Position numbers and translations under genes: made by a program. A DNA stretch of 64,000 nt, from the NCBI RefSeq assembly GCF_025979705.1, contig NZ_CP110136.1, positions 1,364,001 to 1,428,000 on the forward strand. The letters are read 5' to 3'. The stretch comes from Hymenobacter sp. YIM 151858-1 (lineage in GTDB: Bacteria; Bacteroidota; Bacteroidia; Cytophagales; Hymenobacteraceae). Of this stretch, positions 43,120-51,146 are shown piece by piece (the first letter of the stretch is position 1; each line of letters opens with the position of its first letter). Under the pieces are notes generated by a model. That model did no database searches. It saw only the letters and a program-made list of their open reading frames with translations, and was not told where the DNA came from.

Positions 43120-43186
43120 GTATAGCAGCTGAGGTTGGCTTGCTATACCTAGTTAGCAAACATATAGTTAATTAGCAAAGTATAGC
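43120..43186. promoter_or_regulatory. Repeat-rich putative operator of the InsA-like gene
   Basis: GTATAGC (43120-43126) and GCTATAC (43142-43148) form an inverted pair. TTAGCAAACATATAG (43153-43167) and TTAGCAAAGTATAGC (43172-43186) are direct repeats 19 bases apart. A TATGTTTG on the minus strand fits TAnnTTTG. The region is AT-rich and lies 6-72 bases before the gene. Confidence 0.55.
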
Positions 43187-43232
43187 TGAAATCGCATTTG
43201 TTCGCAGCATCCAGTTGCTCATTTACTGCCGC

Positions 43233-44156
43233 TTACATCCGCAGCAGCGTAGCCAACACGGCATCAACGGCCAGGGCCATGCGGCCGAAATCCAGCTTCT
43301 CAATGCTGTCGGTGGCGTGGTGATAGTTGCGGTTGCGGAAGAAAGCCGTGTCCGTGAGCATCAGCGCCGAGTAGCCGAATTGCCAGTAGTTCAGGTGGTC
43401 GGAGAAGTCGATGCCGGGCAGCGCGGCTGGCGCCTGAAAGCGGCGCACCGGCAGCTGGGCCATGCGTTTGTAGGTGCGGGCAAAAGGCCTGCTGAAGCTA
43501 CCGTTGCCAAATTTGCGCACGGTGGTTACGTAGTTGCCGCGGCTGCCGTACACCAGCTTTAGCGGGCCAAACGGGTAGTGCTGCGAGCCTTTGCGCTCAT
43601 CGAAATACCCCAGCATCTCCAACGAAACCATACCGAGTACCGGCACCTTCGCATCATGCAACGACTTGGCGTGCACGTAGCTGCCCATGTGCTTGGTGCG
43701 GAAGTAAGGCGGCTCTTCGAGGGTGTAGGCTACCAGATCGATGCGGTGGCGGAGTTGGCTTTGCTGGCCGAGCAGGCGAGCCAATTCAAGCAAGCTCGCC
43801 ACGCCCGAGCCGTTGTCGTCGGCGCCGGGTTGGGTACCGCACACATCGTAGTGGGCACCAACAATTATCCTAGGGGCATCGGCGGGCCCAAAGGAGCCGA
43901 CAACGTTGCGGTAGGTGTTGCCGGCCACCTGGTAAGGCTGCTCGCTCACGCGGGCCCCGGCCGCTTGCAACTGCCGCCCTAGGTACGCGGCTACGCTGTC
44001 GAGCACAGGCACCTGCTCGTGGTTGCGGGGCTGGGGTGTGCTAATGAGGTACGCGAGGTGCTTGCGTAGCCGGGCCGAGTCGGCCGACATGCCCATGGTA
44101 TCTACCACAAATCCGCTAACCAGCATGCCGGTAAGCACCAATGCCCGAAAATGCAT
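43233..44156 (-). CDS. Exported M28-family metallopeptidase
   Basis: The 307-residue protein starts at ATG 44156 with a signal-like segment (MHFRALVLTGMLVSGFVVDT). The M28 core shows IVGAHYDVCG followed by GADDNGSGVASLLELARLL, then YTLEEPPYFRTKHMGSY with the catalytic Glu pair, and DHLNYWQFGYSALMLTDTAF with a late His ligand. This is the short aminopeptidase form, without the protease-associated insert seen in the M28 gene at 1249-2646, so the two are only distant relatives. It acts outside the cytoplasm on peptide N-termini. It is leftward, upstream of the InsA-like gene. Confidence 0.88.
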   Translation of the reverse strand: MHFRALVLTGMLVSGFVVDTMGMSADSARLRKHLAYLISTPQPRNHEQVPVLDSVAAYLGRQLQAAGARVSEQPYQVAGNTYRNVVGSFGPADAPRIIVGAHYDVCGTQPGADDNGSGVASLLELARLLGQQSQLRHRIDLVAYTLEEPPYFRTKHMGSYVHAKSLHDAKVPVLGMVSLEMLGYFDERKGSQHYPFGPLKLVYGSRGNYVTTVRKFGNGSFSRPFARTYKRMAQLPVRRFQAPAALPGIDFSDHLNYWQFGYSALMLTDTAFFRNRNYHHATDSIEKLDFGRMALAVDAVLATLLRM

Positions 44157-44218
44157 AAACTGCGAAGCTATTATTGCTAAAGAATTCGGCTTTGAAGTTA
44201 TCCATTCGGCGCGCATCC

Positions 44219-44752
44219 ATGACGCGTATTTTCCTTGTGCTACTCGCAGTGCTTGTTTACTTCCACACCGAAGCAAGCGAACCAATGCTGATCTGGTTTC
44301 AGCTGCTAGCCAGTTTGCCAGTAGCCGCGGTGTACGCGCTGCTTGACCTCACCCTACCAAGGTACTCCCTTGCAATCCGACGTCTTTTTTGGCCTTTGCT
44401 CAGCGCTCTGTTCATAAGTATTCCGTTGATGCTCCCAATTTGTAGTGTACAGTCGTACATCACGAAGCAGCGGGCTAACCTCATTATCGATCAGCTGGAG
44501 CTGTTCCGCAAGGAGCGCGGCTACTACCCCGATTCGCTGGCCACGCTGGTACCTGCATATCTGCCCAAAGTACCGAGCACGGCGGAAGGCTTGCTAAACG
44601 CTCGGCCGTTTGTATACCGTGTGCCGCCCAACTCCTCGTTTCCGGGCGAAGCGAAACCCCGTGCTACCAGCTATTCGCTGGGATATTACGCCGGCACGAT
44701 GGTCGATGCCACTTACAGCAGCACCACCCGCGAGTGGCATTCGGAGGACTAG
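44219..44752 (+). CDS. Membrane protein with a pilin-like C-terminal segment, unknown function
   Basis: The 177-residue protein starts at ATG 44219 and has three hydrophobic helices (about 3-20, 25-45 and 50-80). The rest is soluble: RANLIIDQLELFRKERGYYP followed by DSLATLVPAYLPKVP strongly resembles the helix-to-loop region of GspG pseudopilins and related DUF proteins. It then has Tyr/Ser-rich strands (RATSYSLGYYAGTMVDATYS). A pilin role is unlikely because the helices are not at a prepilin site. It stands between a divergent M28 gene and the flavin reductase gene. Confidence 0.65.
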   Translation: MTRIFLVLLAVLVYFHTEASEPMLIWFQLLASLPVAAVYALLDLTLPRYSLAIRRLFWPLLSALFISIPLMLPICSVQSYITKQRANLIIDQLELFRKERGYYPDSLATLVPAYLPKVPSTAEGLLNARPFVYRVPPNSSFPGEAKPRATSYSLGYYAGTMVDATYSSTTREWHSED

Positions 44753-44808
44753 CAGCAATGAATTCCCCGCAAAGCCAGAACTTCGGGCGCAAATACTGAC
44801 TGCCGTTC

Positions 44809-45741
44809 ATGCCCAACTCTGCTCCCACCGCTTCGTTTCGCACCATCACGCCCGGCACGCTTAAAGGCCCCGAGTGGCACCAGTTTATGCTGGGCGCCGT
44901 GGCACCCAGGCCCATTGCTTTCGTGAGCACCATTGACCGCGAAGGCAACGTGAACCTGAGCCCGTTCTCTTTTTTCAACGTGTTCAGCTCCAACCCGGCC
45001 ACGCTCATCTTCTCGCCGGCCAACCGCGTGCGCGACAACACCCAGAAGCACACCCTCTACAACGTGCGCGACGAGGTGCCCGAGTGCGTCATCAACATCT
45101 GCGACTACCCGCTGGTCGAGCAAATGTCGCTGGCCTCAACGGAGTACGAGCGCAGCGTCAACGAATTCCGAAAAGCGGGGCTTACGGAGCTGAAATCCGA
45201 TATGGTGCGGCCGCCGCGCGTGGCCGAGTGCCCGGTGTCGTTTGAGTGCGTGGTGGAGCAGGTAATTGCCATTGGCAACGAGCACGGCGGCGGCAACCTG
45301 GTGGTGTGCCGCGTGGTGCAGTCGCACTTCCGCGAGGATATTCTGCTGCCCGGCAACGGAGGCGTCGATCCGCACAAGTTCGATGCGGTGGCGCGCCTCG
45401 GCGGCGACTGGTACTCGCGCGTTATCCCCGAAAGCTTGTTTGAAGTGCCCAAGCCCAACCGCAACAAAGGCATCGGCATCGACCAGCTGCCCGCGCACAT
45501 CCGCACCAGCGACGTGCTTACCGGCAACAACCTAGGGCGCCTCGGCAACATCGAGCAAGAGGCCCTGCCCACGCCCGAGGCCGTGGCTGCGTTCCGCGAC
45601 GAGCCGTTGGTGGCCTACACCCTCAACAAGTACCGCGACAACCCCGCCGCACAACGACAGCAGCTGGTGCTGCTCGGCAAAACGATGTTGGAAGAAGGCC
45701 GCCTGCTGGACGCCTGGAAAGTGCTGCTGCTGGCCGGCTAA
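44809..45741 (+). CDS. Flavin reductase-like FMN-binding protein
   Basis: The 310-residue protein carries the flavin reductase-like split-barrel domain in its first 200 residues: LGAVAPRPIAFVSTIDREGN, LSPFSFFNVFSSNPATLIFS, and then the FMN-contacting VRDEVPECVINIC. The C-terminal 100 residues (HIRTSDVLTGNNLGRLGNIE onward) are a helical extension common in this subgroup. Members reduce flavins or carry out FMN-dependent reactions. The substrate is unknown and no oxygenase partner is adjacent. The start at 44809 (MPNSAPTASFRTI) fits the family. Confidence 0.85.
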   Translation: MPNSAPTASFRTITPGTLKGPEWHQFMLGAVAPRPIAFVSTIDREGNVNLSPFSFFNVFSSNPATLIFSPANRVRDNTQKHTLYNVRDEVPECVINICDYPLVEQMSLASTEYERSVNEFRKAGLTELKSDMVRPPRVAECPVSFECVVEQVIAIGNEHGGGNLVVCRVVQSHFREDILLPGNGGVDPHKFDAVARLGGDWYSRVIPESLFEVPKPNRNKGIGIDQLPAHIRTSDVLTGNNLGRLGNIEQEALPTPEAVAAFRDEPLVAYTLNKYRDNPAAQRQQLVLLGKTMLEEGRLLDAWKVLLLAG

Positions 45742-45769
45742 TAGGCCGCGCCACCTAGGGCCCTCACGC

Positions 45770-45804
45770 AAAGCGGCGCCCGGAGCAATCCGGGCGCCGC
45801 TTTT
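45770..45804. terminator. Terminator between convergent genes
   Basis: AAAGCGGCGCCCGG pairs with CCGGGCGCCGCTTTT around an AGCAAT loop and is followed by GTGTGG. It lies between the flavin reductase and lipoprotein genes, 30 bases after the first stop. Confidence 0.8.
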
Positions 45805-45821
45805 GTGTGGCAGTGGGGCAG

Positions 45822-46934
45822 CTAGCCGCAGTGCCGCGTGCCTAGGTTGCCGTTGTTGTAGCTATCGAGGCGGCTGGTGAGGGTGCTGGTAGCCGACGGC
45901 GCCAGGGAGCCCGAGCCGCCGACTATAAGCCCACCGATCAGCGCATCGGCCTGCGAAATCGTGTTGGCCACGGGCGAAACGCCGTTGCAGTTGGCCGCGT
46001 TCAGCTTGGCCGCAATCAGCTGGTGCGCCAGCGAAATCAGGCCGTTGCCGCGTACGGGGGTGTTCAGGATTTCGAGCAGTTGGGCTTTGGTGTAGGTGCG
46101 GCTGCCCAGGGTCAGGCTGCTCACCGGCCAGGCCTCGGGGTGGTTTTTCCAGTAGCCTTGGGTATAGGTGCAGCAGTTGCTGGGCGGGGCCGTGCGGCAG
46201 AAGGTGAGGTCGTCGATGCCCATGGAGCCGCCTACAATTACCCGAATGGAGGTAACATTCGGCACGTTCCCTAGGTCGACGACGGCCACCCCGTTCGAGC
46301 CGGTGCTCGGGAACACAACGGTGCTGAGCAAAGTAGCCCCGTTGTAGAGCAGCGCACGGCCGTACTCGCTTTCCGCGGCTTCGATGTCGATTACCGTGAT
46401 GGACTTAGCCGTAACCGAGCCCACGCTGCTGAAGTCGAACGTAATGGTACCGTAATCCGAAGCGGTGCCGTTGAAATCGTCGTCGTTGGGCTGCGAAACC
46501 GGGTACTCCCGGTAGTTGTGCAACACCAGGATGTTGCCCAGCGGTTTGTCGTTAATGTAAGGCCCGCTGATGCCCGCGTCGCCGGTGCCGGTGCCGCCAT
46601 TCTCCCAGTTCGGGGTGCCCAGGTCGTTGTCTTCGGAGCTCGAAAGCGGGTTGGTGCTGAACACAATGGCCTCGTTGGCCTGCGAGTAGTGCGGGTTGTC
46701 GGCCCGCACGCCCACCGAAACGCCGTTGGTGCTGCTGATGGTGCTGCCGGCGGCCCCCAGCAGCGTACCCGCCGACACGTTGTTGAAAGTAACCTTGTCT
46801 TCGACGCAGACGGTGGTAATGTCGCTGGCGGCAATGTTGGCGGCCGGCGTTCGGCTGGGCTCCAAATCGTTTTTCTGGCAGCTTGTAACCAGCAACAAGC
46901 TGGTAGCCAGCAAGGTGATACCGTAATGTTTCAT
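45822..46934 (-). CDS. Surface lipoprotein with a TQGYWKNH-type domain
   Basis: The 370-residue protein has a lipoprotein signal peptide ending in TSC (Cys19). The middle (35-250) is Ser/Thr/Gly-rich beta sequence, including the phrase YGTITFDFSSVGSVTAKSIT, like Bacteroidota extracellular beta domains. The C-terminal region starts CCTYTQGYWKNHPEAWP near 255; this TQGYWKNH pattern marks a small extracellular domain in many exported bacterial proteins. It then has LGSRTYTKAQLLEILNTPV and an Ile/Ala-rich helix (ISLAHQLIAAKLNAANC). It is probably surface-exposed. Function is unknown. A CCTAGG lies in its last codons. Confidence 0.78.
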   Translation of the reverse strand: MKHYGITLLATSLLLVTSCQKNDLEPSRTPAANIAASDITTVCVEDKVTFNNVSAGTLLGAAGSTISSTNGVSVGVRADNPHYSQANEAIVFSTNPLSSSEDNDLGTPNWENGGTGTGDAGISGPYINDKPLGNILVLHNYREYPVSQPNDDDFNGTASDYGTITFDFSSVGSVTAKSITVIDIEAAESEYGRALLYNGATLLSTVVFPSTGSNGVAVVDLGNVPNVTSIRVIVGGSMGIDDLTFCRTAPPSNCCTYTQGYWKNHPEAWPVSSLTLGSRTYTKAQLLEILNTPVRGNGLISLAHQLIAAKLNAANCNGVSPVANTISQADALIGGLIVGGSGSLAPSATSTLTSRLDSYNNGNLGTRHCG

Positions 46935-47220
46935 GTGATAGGTGTGAAGTGAGGTGATGTGCGTGCAATCGAAATCACGTTTTCGGCAGGCGGAGTACCA
47001 ATCTCACCACTTAAGGCGCAGGGGGCTCATTGGAGGAGTAATAGTTAATCTATAAATGATCCTGTTGCTTACCAAGCTCGTCCCGCTTCAAGCTGGAGTA
47101 TGGTTTATGGGCGCTACCTCACAACCAATTTTTATAAAACTCTGCATTTCTGATACTTACCCTTTTGATCAAATAGCATATTGCGCTAATATTTTTTCAA
47201 AGAACTTTACCTGCCGCGCA
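46935..47220. other. AT-rich intergenic region, no gene recognised
   Basis: The sequence between the lipoprotein start and the ald terminator is locally AT-rich (for example ATTTTTATAAAACTCTGC). No open frame with family character, RNA fold or repeat was found. Confidence 0.45.
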
Positions 47221-47268
47221 CAAACGGCCCGGCCCGGATGCACAGGTGCATCCGGGCCGGGCCGTTTG
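47221..47268 (-). terminator. Perfect 23-bp hairpin ending the tsaE-ald operon
   Basis: CAAACGGCCCGGCCCGGATG plus CAC (47221-47243) is exactly complementary to 47246-47268. It lies 18 bases past the leftward ald stop. The stem is very long for a terminator and its loop is only two bases. Confidence 0.75.
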
Positions 47269-47286
47269 TAAAGCATAGCTGTAAGC

Positions 47287-48522
47287 CTAATTCCGCACGG
47301 CAATCATCAGCCCCAGCTCCTTATAGCGCAGGTTGAAGCGGCGGGCAATGGTGGCGTTGGTGAGCGAGCCTTTGTAGAGGTACACGCCCGAGCGGAAATG
47401 CTCGTCGGCAAACAGGGCTTCGTTGATGCCGCCGTGCTGGCTGATTTCCTGCAAAATGGGCATGAAAATATTGCTCAGGGCATTGGTTGCGGTGCGGGGC
47501 ACGCGCGAGGCAATGTTGGGCACGCAGTAGTGAATCACGTCGTACTTGCGGAACACGGGCTTGCTGTGCGTCGTGATTTCGCTTGTCATAAAGCAGCCGC
47601 CCTGGTCGATGCTCACGTCGATGATGACGGAGCCCGGCGCCATGGTGCTCACCACGTCCTCCGACACCATAAAAGGCACGCGGCCTTCCTCGGCGTTCAG
47701 GGCGCCGATTACCACGTCGGCGCGGCGAATTTGCTGGTTGAGCGTGAAGCCGTCGAACGTGCTGGTGAACAGCTGGGGCGCGCCCAGGTTTTGCTTGAGG
47801 CGACGCAGTTTGTAGAGGTGGTTATCGAACACCTTCACATCGGCCCCCAGGCCAATGGCGGCGCGGGCAGCATATTCGGCCACGGTGCCGGCGCCCAGGA
47901 TTACCACCTGCGAGGGCGGCACGCCCGTAATGCCACCCAGGATAATGCCTTTGCCTTCGTTGGAGCGGGCCAGGTATTCGGCCGCAATCAGCATCACCGT
48001 TGAGCCGGCAATTTCGCTCATGGCCCGCACCACCGGCTTGGCGCCCGAGGGGTCCTTGATGAGCTCGAAGCTGATGGCGTTGATCTTTTTGCGCTGCAGG
48101 GCCGTGAGGTACTCCACCGTGAGCGAGCCAAACTGCAGCGCCGAAATCAGGGTTTGCCCGGCGTGCATGTGCTCCATTTCGTCGAGCGTGGGCGGGGCAA
48201 TTTTTAGCACCACATCGGCCTCGTACACCTCCTTGGCGGTGTACACCACGCTGGCGCCGGCTTCGGAGTAGTCGTGGTCGGAGTACTTGCTTGGTTCGCC
48301 GGCCCCGCTCTCCATTACTACCTCGTGGCCCTCGTTTACGAGGTGCTTTACGGCCTCGGGCGTGAGGCCGAGGCGGTTTTCCTGCAGGGAGGTTTCGCGG
48401 GGTAACCCAATGAACAGCTTGCGGCGGCGGGTTTCAATTGCCAGCATGGATTCCTGGGGCACGTAGGCGCGGCCAGGGTTCGTCGCCAACGACGAAAAGC
48501 CGGGTGGTAGCTGTTCGGGCAT
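47287..48522 (-). CDS. ald: Alanine dehydrogenase
   Basis: Ald interconverts L-alanine and pyruvate with NAD+ and ammonia in the cytoplasm. The 411-residue protein has the AlaDh/PNT N-terminal domain (KLFIGLPRETSLQENRLGLT, holding the substrate Arg and Lys) and the NAD domain VVILGAGTVAEYAARAAIGL. The later VIIDVSIDQGGCF and VIHYCVPNIASRVPRTAT complete the site. The N-terminus carries about 25 extra residues. It is the second gene of the tsaE-ald pair; the gap is 52 bases. The tsaE-ald order is common in Bacteroidota. Confidence 0.93.
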   Translation of the reverse strand: MPEQLPPGFSSLATNPGRAYVPQESMLAIETRRRKLFIGLPRETSLQENRLGLTPEAVKHLVNEGHEVVMESGAGEPSKYSDHDYSEAGASVVYTAKEVYEADVVLKIAPPTLDEMEHMHAGQTLISALQFGSLTVEYLTALQRKKINAISFELIKDPSGAKPVVRAMSEIAGSTVMLIAAEYLARSNEGKGIILGGITGVPPSQVVILGAGTVAEYAARAAIGLGADVKVFDNHLYKLRRLKQNLGAPQLFTSTFDGFTLNQQIRRADVVIGALNAEEGRVPFMVSEDVVSTMAPGSVIIDVSIDQGGCFMTSEITTHSKPVFRKYDVIHYCVPNIASRVPRTATNALSNIFMPILQEISQHGGINEALFADEHFRSGVYLYKGSLTNATIARRFNLRYKELGLMIAVRN

Positions 48523-48574
48523 TCTTGCGGGGGAGTGGTAGCTCGGTTAGGCGGAGTGGGCAGATGCGGGTGGC

Positions 48575-49012
48575 CTAGGTCGTTTCGCGCTGCACCTGCA
48601 CCCGGCGCGACTCGGGCCCGGTTACCTCCACGGTAACAAGCAGCCGATCCGGCGGTAGCAGCGGCCCGACGCGACTCGGCCACTCTATCAGGCAAAGATA
48701 ACCAGAATCGAAGTACTCCTGTGCCCCAATTCGTTCGGCTTCTTCAACCGAATCGATGCGGTAAAAATCGAAGTGATAGACGGGGCGGTTGCGGGCGTCG
48801 CGGTACTCGTTCACGAGCGAGAAGGTGGGGCTGCTCACCTCATCGGACACTCCCAGAGCTTTGCACAAGGCCCGGATCAGGGTGGTTTTGCCGGCGCCCA
48901 TCTCCCCTTCCAGCAGTACAATGGGGCAGCGCTCAGCCTCCAGGGCGGCCTGCAGCTGCGCGGCGGCAGCGGGCAACGCCTGCAGCGTGGGTATCTCGAT
49001 AGTAATCGGCAT
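48575..49012 (-). CDS. tsaE: tRNA t6A biosynthesis ATPase TsaE
   Basis: TsaE binds the TsaB-TsaD complex and hydrolyses ATP during formation of N6-threonylcarbamoyladenosine at A37 of tRNAs. The 145-residue protein has Walker A LEGEMGAGKTTLIRALCKAL (36-43 core), then SSPTFSLVNEY, YHFDFYRID and the final CLIEWPSRV. Starting at ATG 49012 gives the normal family length. A TACTTTTG element lies only 5 bases upstream of the ATG, so the mRNA may start at or next to the start codon. Stop TAG lies inside CCTAGG. Confidence 0.95.
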   Translation of the reverse strand: MPITIEIPTLQALPAAAAQLQAALEAERCPIVLLEGEMGAGKTTLIRALCKALGVSDEVSSPTFSLVNEYRDARNRPVYHFDFYRIDSVEEAERIGAQEYFDSGYLCLIEWPSRVGPLLPPDRLLVTVEVTGPESRRVQVQRETT

Positions 49013-49016
49013 AGGG

Positions 49017-49024
49017 CAAAAGTA
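49017..49024 (-). promoter_or_regulatory. -7 promoter element next to the tsaE start codon (TACTTTTG)
   Basis: The minus strand reads TACTTTTGCCCTATG. TACTTTTG matches TAnnTTTG, and the start codon follows after four bases, so a leaderless transcript is likely. Confidence 0.6.
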
Positions 49025-49138
49025 CGGCCCGGCGCTGGCCCTAGGTAGCGCGGCGGCAAAAACCAACCACCCACCTAACTTGCAGCGCCGCAGCCCGGCC
49101 GGGGCGCCGCATCTCTGCACCTGCTGAACTCCAACTCC

Positions 49139-50395
49139 ATGCAAGTTTCCAAAATGGCCGGCAGCCTGATCGGCTCCGAAATCATCAAAATCGGCAACGA
49201 AGTAAACGACATGATCCGGAAGGGGGAGCAAATCTGCAACCTCACCATCGGCGACTTCGACCCGAGCATTTACCCGATTCCGGCTGAGCTGGCCACTGAA
49301 ATAACCCAGGCCTACCAAGCGGGCAACACCAACTACCCGCCCGCCAACGGCGTGGCCGAGCTGCGCCAGAGCGCGGCCGAGTTTCTGCGGAGCCGCCTAG
49401 GTCTCGATTACTCCCCCAACGATATTCTGGTGGCCGGCGGCTCGCGTCCGCTCATCTACGCCACCTACATGGCCCTCGTCGACCCCGGCGACAAGGTGGT
49501 GTTTCCGGTACCCTCCTGGAACAACAACCACTACTGCCACCTCTCGGGCGCCGAGGGCGTGCTGGTAGAAACCTCGCCCGAAAACAACTTTATGCCCACC
49601 GCGGCCGAGGTAGCGCCGCACCTGCCGGGGGCTACGCTGCTGGCCCTTTGCTCGCCGCTGAACCCCACGGGCACCATGTTCGCGCAGAAAGACCTGGAGG
49701 AAATTTGCGACCTGGTAATTGCCGAAAACAAGCGCCGCGGCCCCCACGAGAAGCCGCTGTACATCATGTACGACCAGATTTACTGGCTGCTCACCTTCGG
49801 CAACACCGCGCACTACGACCCCGTGAACCTGCGCCCCGAGCTGCGCGACTATGTTATTTACATCGACGGCATTTCGAAGGCGCTGGCGGCTACCGGCGTG
49901 CGCGTGGGCTACGCCTTCGGCCCCAGCAACGTCATCGATAAGATGAAGGCCATCCTAGGTCATATCGGGGCCTGGGCACCCAAGGCCGAACAAATGGCCA
50001 CGGCGCACTACCTGCCCCAGCAAGCCGCCGTCGATAGCTACGTGGGCAGCTTCCGCGAGAAAATTCAGCAGAGCCTGGATGCGCTTTACCAAGGCCTGAA
50101 GGAGCTGCAGCAGCAGGGCTACGCCGTTGATGCCATTGTGCCCATGGGTGCTATCTACCTCACCATCAAGCTCGATGTACTGGGCAAGCGTACGCCCGCC
50201 GGGCAGGTGCTCAGCTCCACCAAGGAACTTACCTCGTACCTCATCAGCGAAGCGCGCGTGGCGCTGGTGCCGTTCAGCGCGTTTGGCTCCGAAGACACGG
50301 CGCCGTGGTTCCGGGCCTCGGTTGGCGGGGCCTCGCTCGAAGCTATTCAGGCCGCCCTGCCGCGCCTGCAAGCCGCCCTGGACAAGCTGCAATAA
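49139..50395 (+). CDS. Pyridoxal-phosphate-dependent class I/II aminotransferase
   Basis: The 418-residue protein is a fold-type I aminotransferase. It shows GDFDPSIYPIPAEL, GNTNYPPANGVAELRQSAAEF, then LCSPLNPTGTMF and MYDQIYWLLTFG. The PLP Lys is K247 in IDGISKALAATGVRVGYAFG, followed by the phosphate-binding Arg. It most resembles aspartate/aromatic-type aminotransferases. The amino donor cannot be specified. It starts at ATG 49139, divergent from tsaE. A strong hairpin terminates it. Confidence 0.9.
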   Translation: MQVSKMAGSLIGSEIIKIGNEVNDMIRKGEQICNLTIGDFDPSIYPIPAELATEITQAYQAGNTNYPPANGVAELRQSAAEFLRSRLGLDYSPNDILVAGGSRPLIYATYMALVDPGDKVVFPVPSWNNNHYCHLSGAEGVLVETSPENNFMPTAAEVAPHLPGATLLALCSPLNPTGTMFAQKDLEEICDLVIAENKRRGPHEKPLYIMYDQIYWLLTFGNTAHYDPVNLRPELRDYVIYIDGISKALAATGVRVGYAFGPSNVIDKMKAILGHIGAWAPKAEQMATAHYLPQQAAVDSYVGSFREKIQQSLDALYQGLKELQQQGYAVDAIVPMGAIYLTIKLDVLGKRTPAGQVLSSTKELTSYLISEARVALVPFSAFGSEDTAPWFRASVGGASLEAIQAALPRLQAALDKLQ

Positions 50396-50424
50396 GGTAT
50401 TTATAGCTCTGAGAGCGAGCAAAC

Positions 50425-50469
50425 GCAAACGACAACAGCCCGGGCCGTGCCTGGGCTGTTGTCGTTTGC
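50425..50469 (+). terminator. Terminator after the aminotransferase gene
   Basis: GCAAACGACAACAGCCC (50425-50441) pairs perfectly with GGGCTGTTGTCGTTTGC (50453-50469), 30 bases past the stop. Confidence 0.8.
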
Positions 50470-50472
50470 AAG

Positions 50473-50488
50473 CCTAGGTGCACCTAGG
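50473..50488. repeat. 16-bp perfect palindrome of two CCTAGG copies
   Basis: CCTAGGTGCACCTAGG reads the same on both strands. It lies directly after the aminotransferase terminator; a third CCTAGG follows at 50507-50512. Confidence 0.85.
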
Positions 50489-50514
50489 GGATAAAGCAAC
50501 AGAGGACCTAGGAT

Positions 50515-50829
50515 TTACTGCGGGGCGGTGCCGGCATCGGCGGCTTTTTGGTTATCGGCGCGGCGCTGGCGCACCAATTCGCGGGCGCGGGTATCGATGT
50601 AGAGCTGCTCCACTTTCTCGCGGGCCCAGGGCGTGCGGCGCAAAAAGTTGAGGCTTGACTTTTTGGTGGGGTTGTTGGCGAAGCAGTTGATGCGGATGCG
50701 GTCGTCCAGCTCCGCCCAGCTGTAGTGCGCCAAAAGATAATCCAGTATCTGCACGAGCGTAACGCCGTGCAGCTCGCGCACGAGGTACCCGTTGTCTTCG
50801 CGTACCTCGGAGTAATTGATGTATGCCAT
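50515..50829 (-). CDS. VF530 (DUF2132) DNA-binding-type protein
   Basis: The 104-residue protein matches the VF530 family over residues 18-78: ELHGVTLVQILDYLLAHYSW, then CFANNPTKKSSLNFLRRTPW and AREKVEQLYID. The family has a small all-helical fold proposed to bind DNA; its role is unknown. The C-terminal 25 residues are a charged Arg/Ala/Gln tail. It is cytoplasmic and stands alone, divergent from the MarR gene. CCTAGG ends 3 bases beyond its stop codon. Confidence 0.9.
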   Translation of the reverse strand: MAYINYSEVREDNGYLVRELHGVTLVQILDYLLAHYSWAELDDRIRINCFANNPTKKSSLNFLRRTPWAREKVEQLYIDTRARELVRQRRADNQKAADAGTAPQ

Positions 50830-51146
50830 TGTGCTACAAAGAACGCTAACGCTGCAGATACGGCCACCCCGAGGGTTCGTTTTCGAACACTGCGTCCGGA
50901 AACGGACAGATTATTTGCAGCACAAGCAAGTCAATTACCAGCAATAATCTGACTAACAATCATTTACCAATATGGCATTCTTATTGGCCACATAGCAGCA
51001 CGCCGCCGCCCGGCGCGATAAAACCGAACAGCCGTTTGCGTTTACACTTTGTAGCCAGATACTTACCTTAAGCAAAGCGCTTCATCGATGCAACTTCTAT
51101 GATATGTCATAGTCTTTGCACCAGCCGACCTCAGAACACCGCCGCC
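50830..51146. other. Intergenic region between divergent VF530 and MarR genes
   Basis: About 317 bases, AT-rich in the middle. It should carry promoters for both genes, but no exact TAnnTTTG was placed. The TACGAA-type half-sites found downstream of marR were not seen here. Confidence 0.4.

Noticed and set aside
42692-43190. Complete IS1-type insertion sequence
   Set aside because: Only the InsA-like part exists. There is no DDE frame, no slippery site and no terminal inverted repeats or target duplication.
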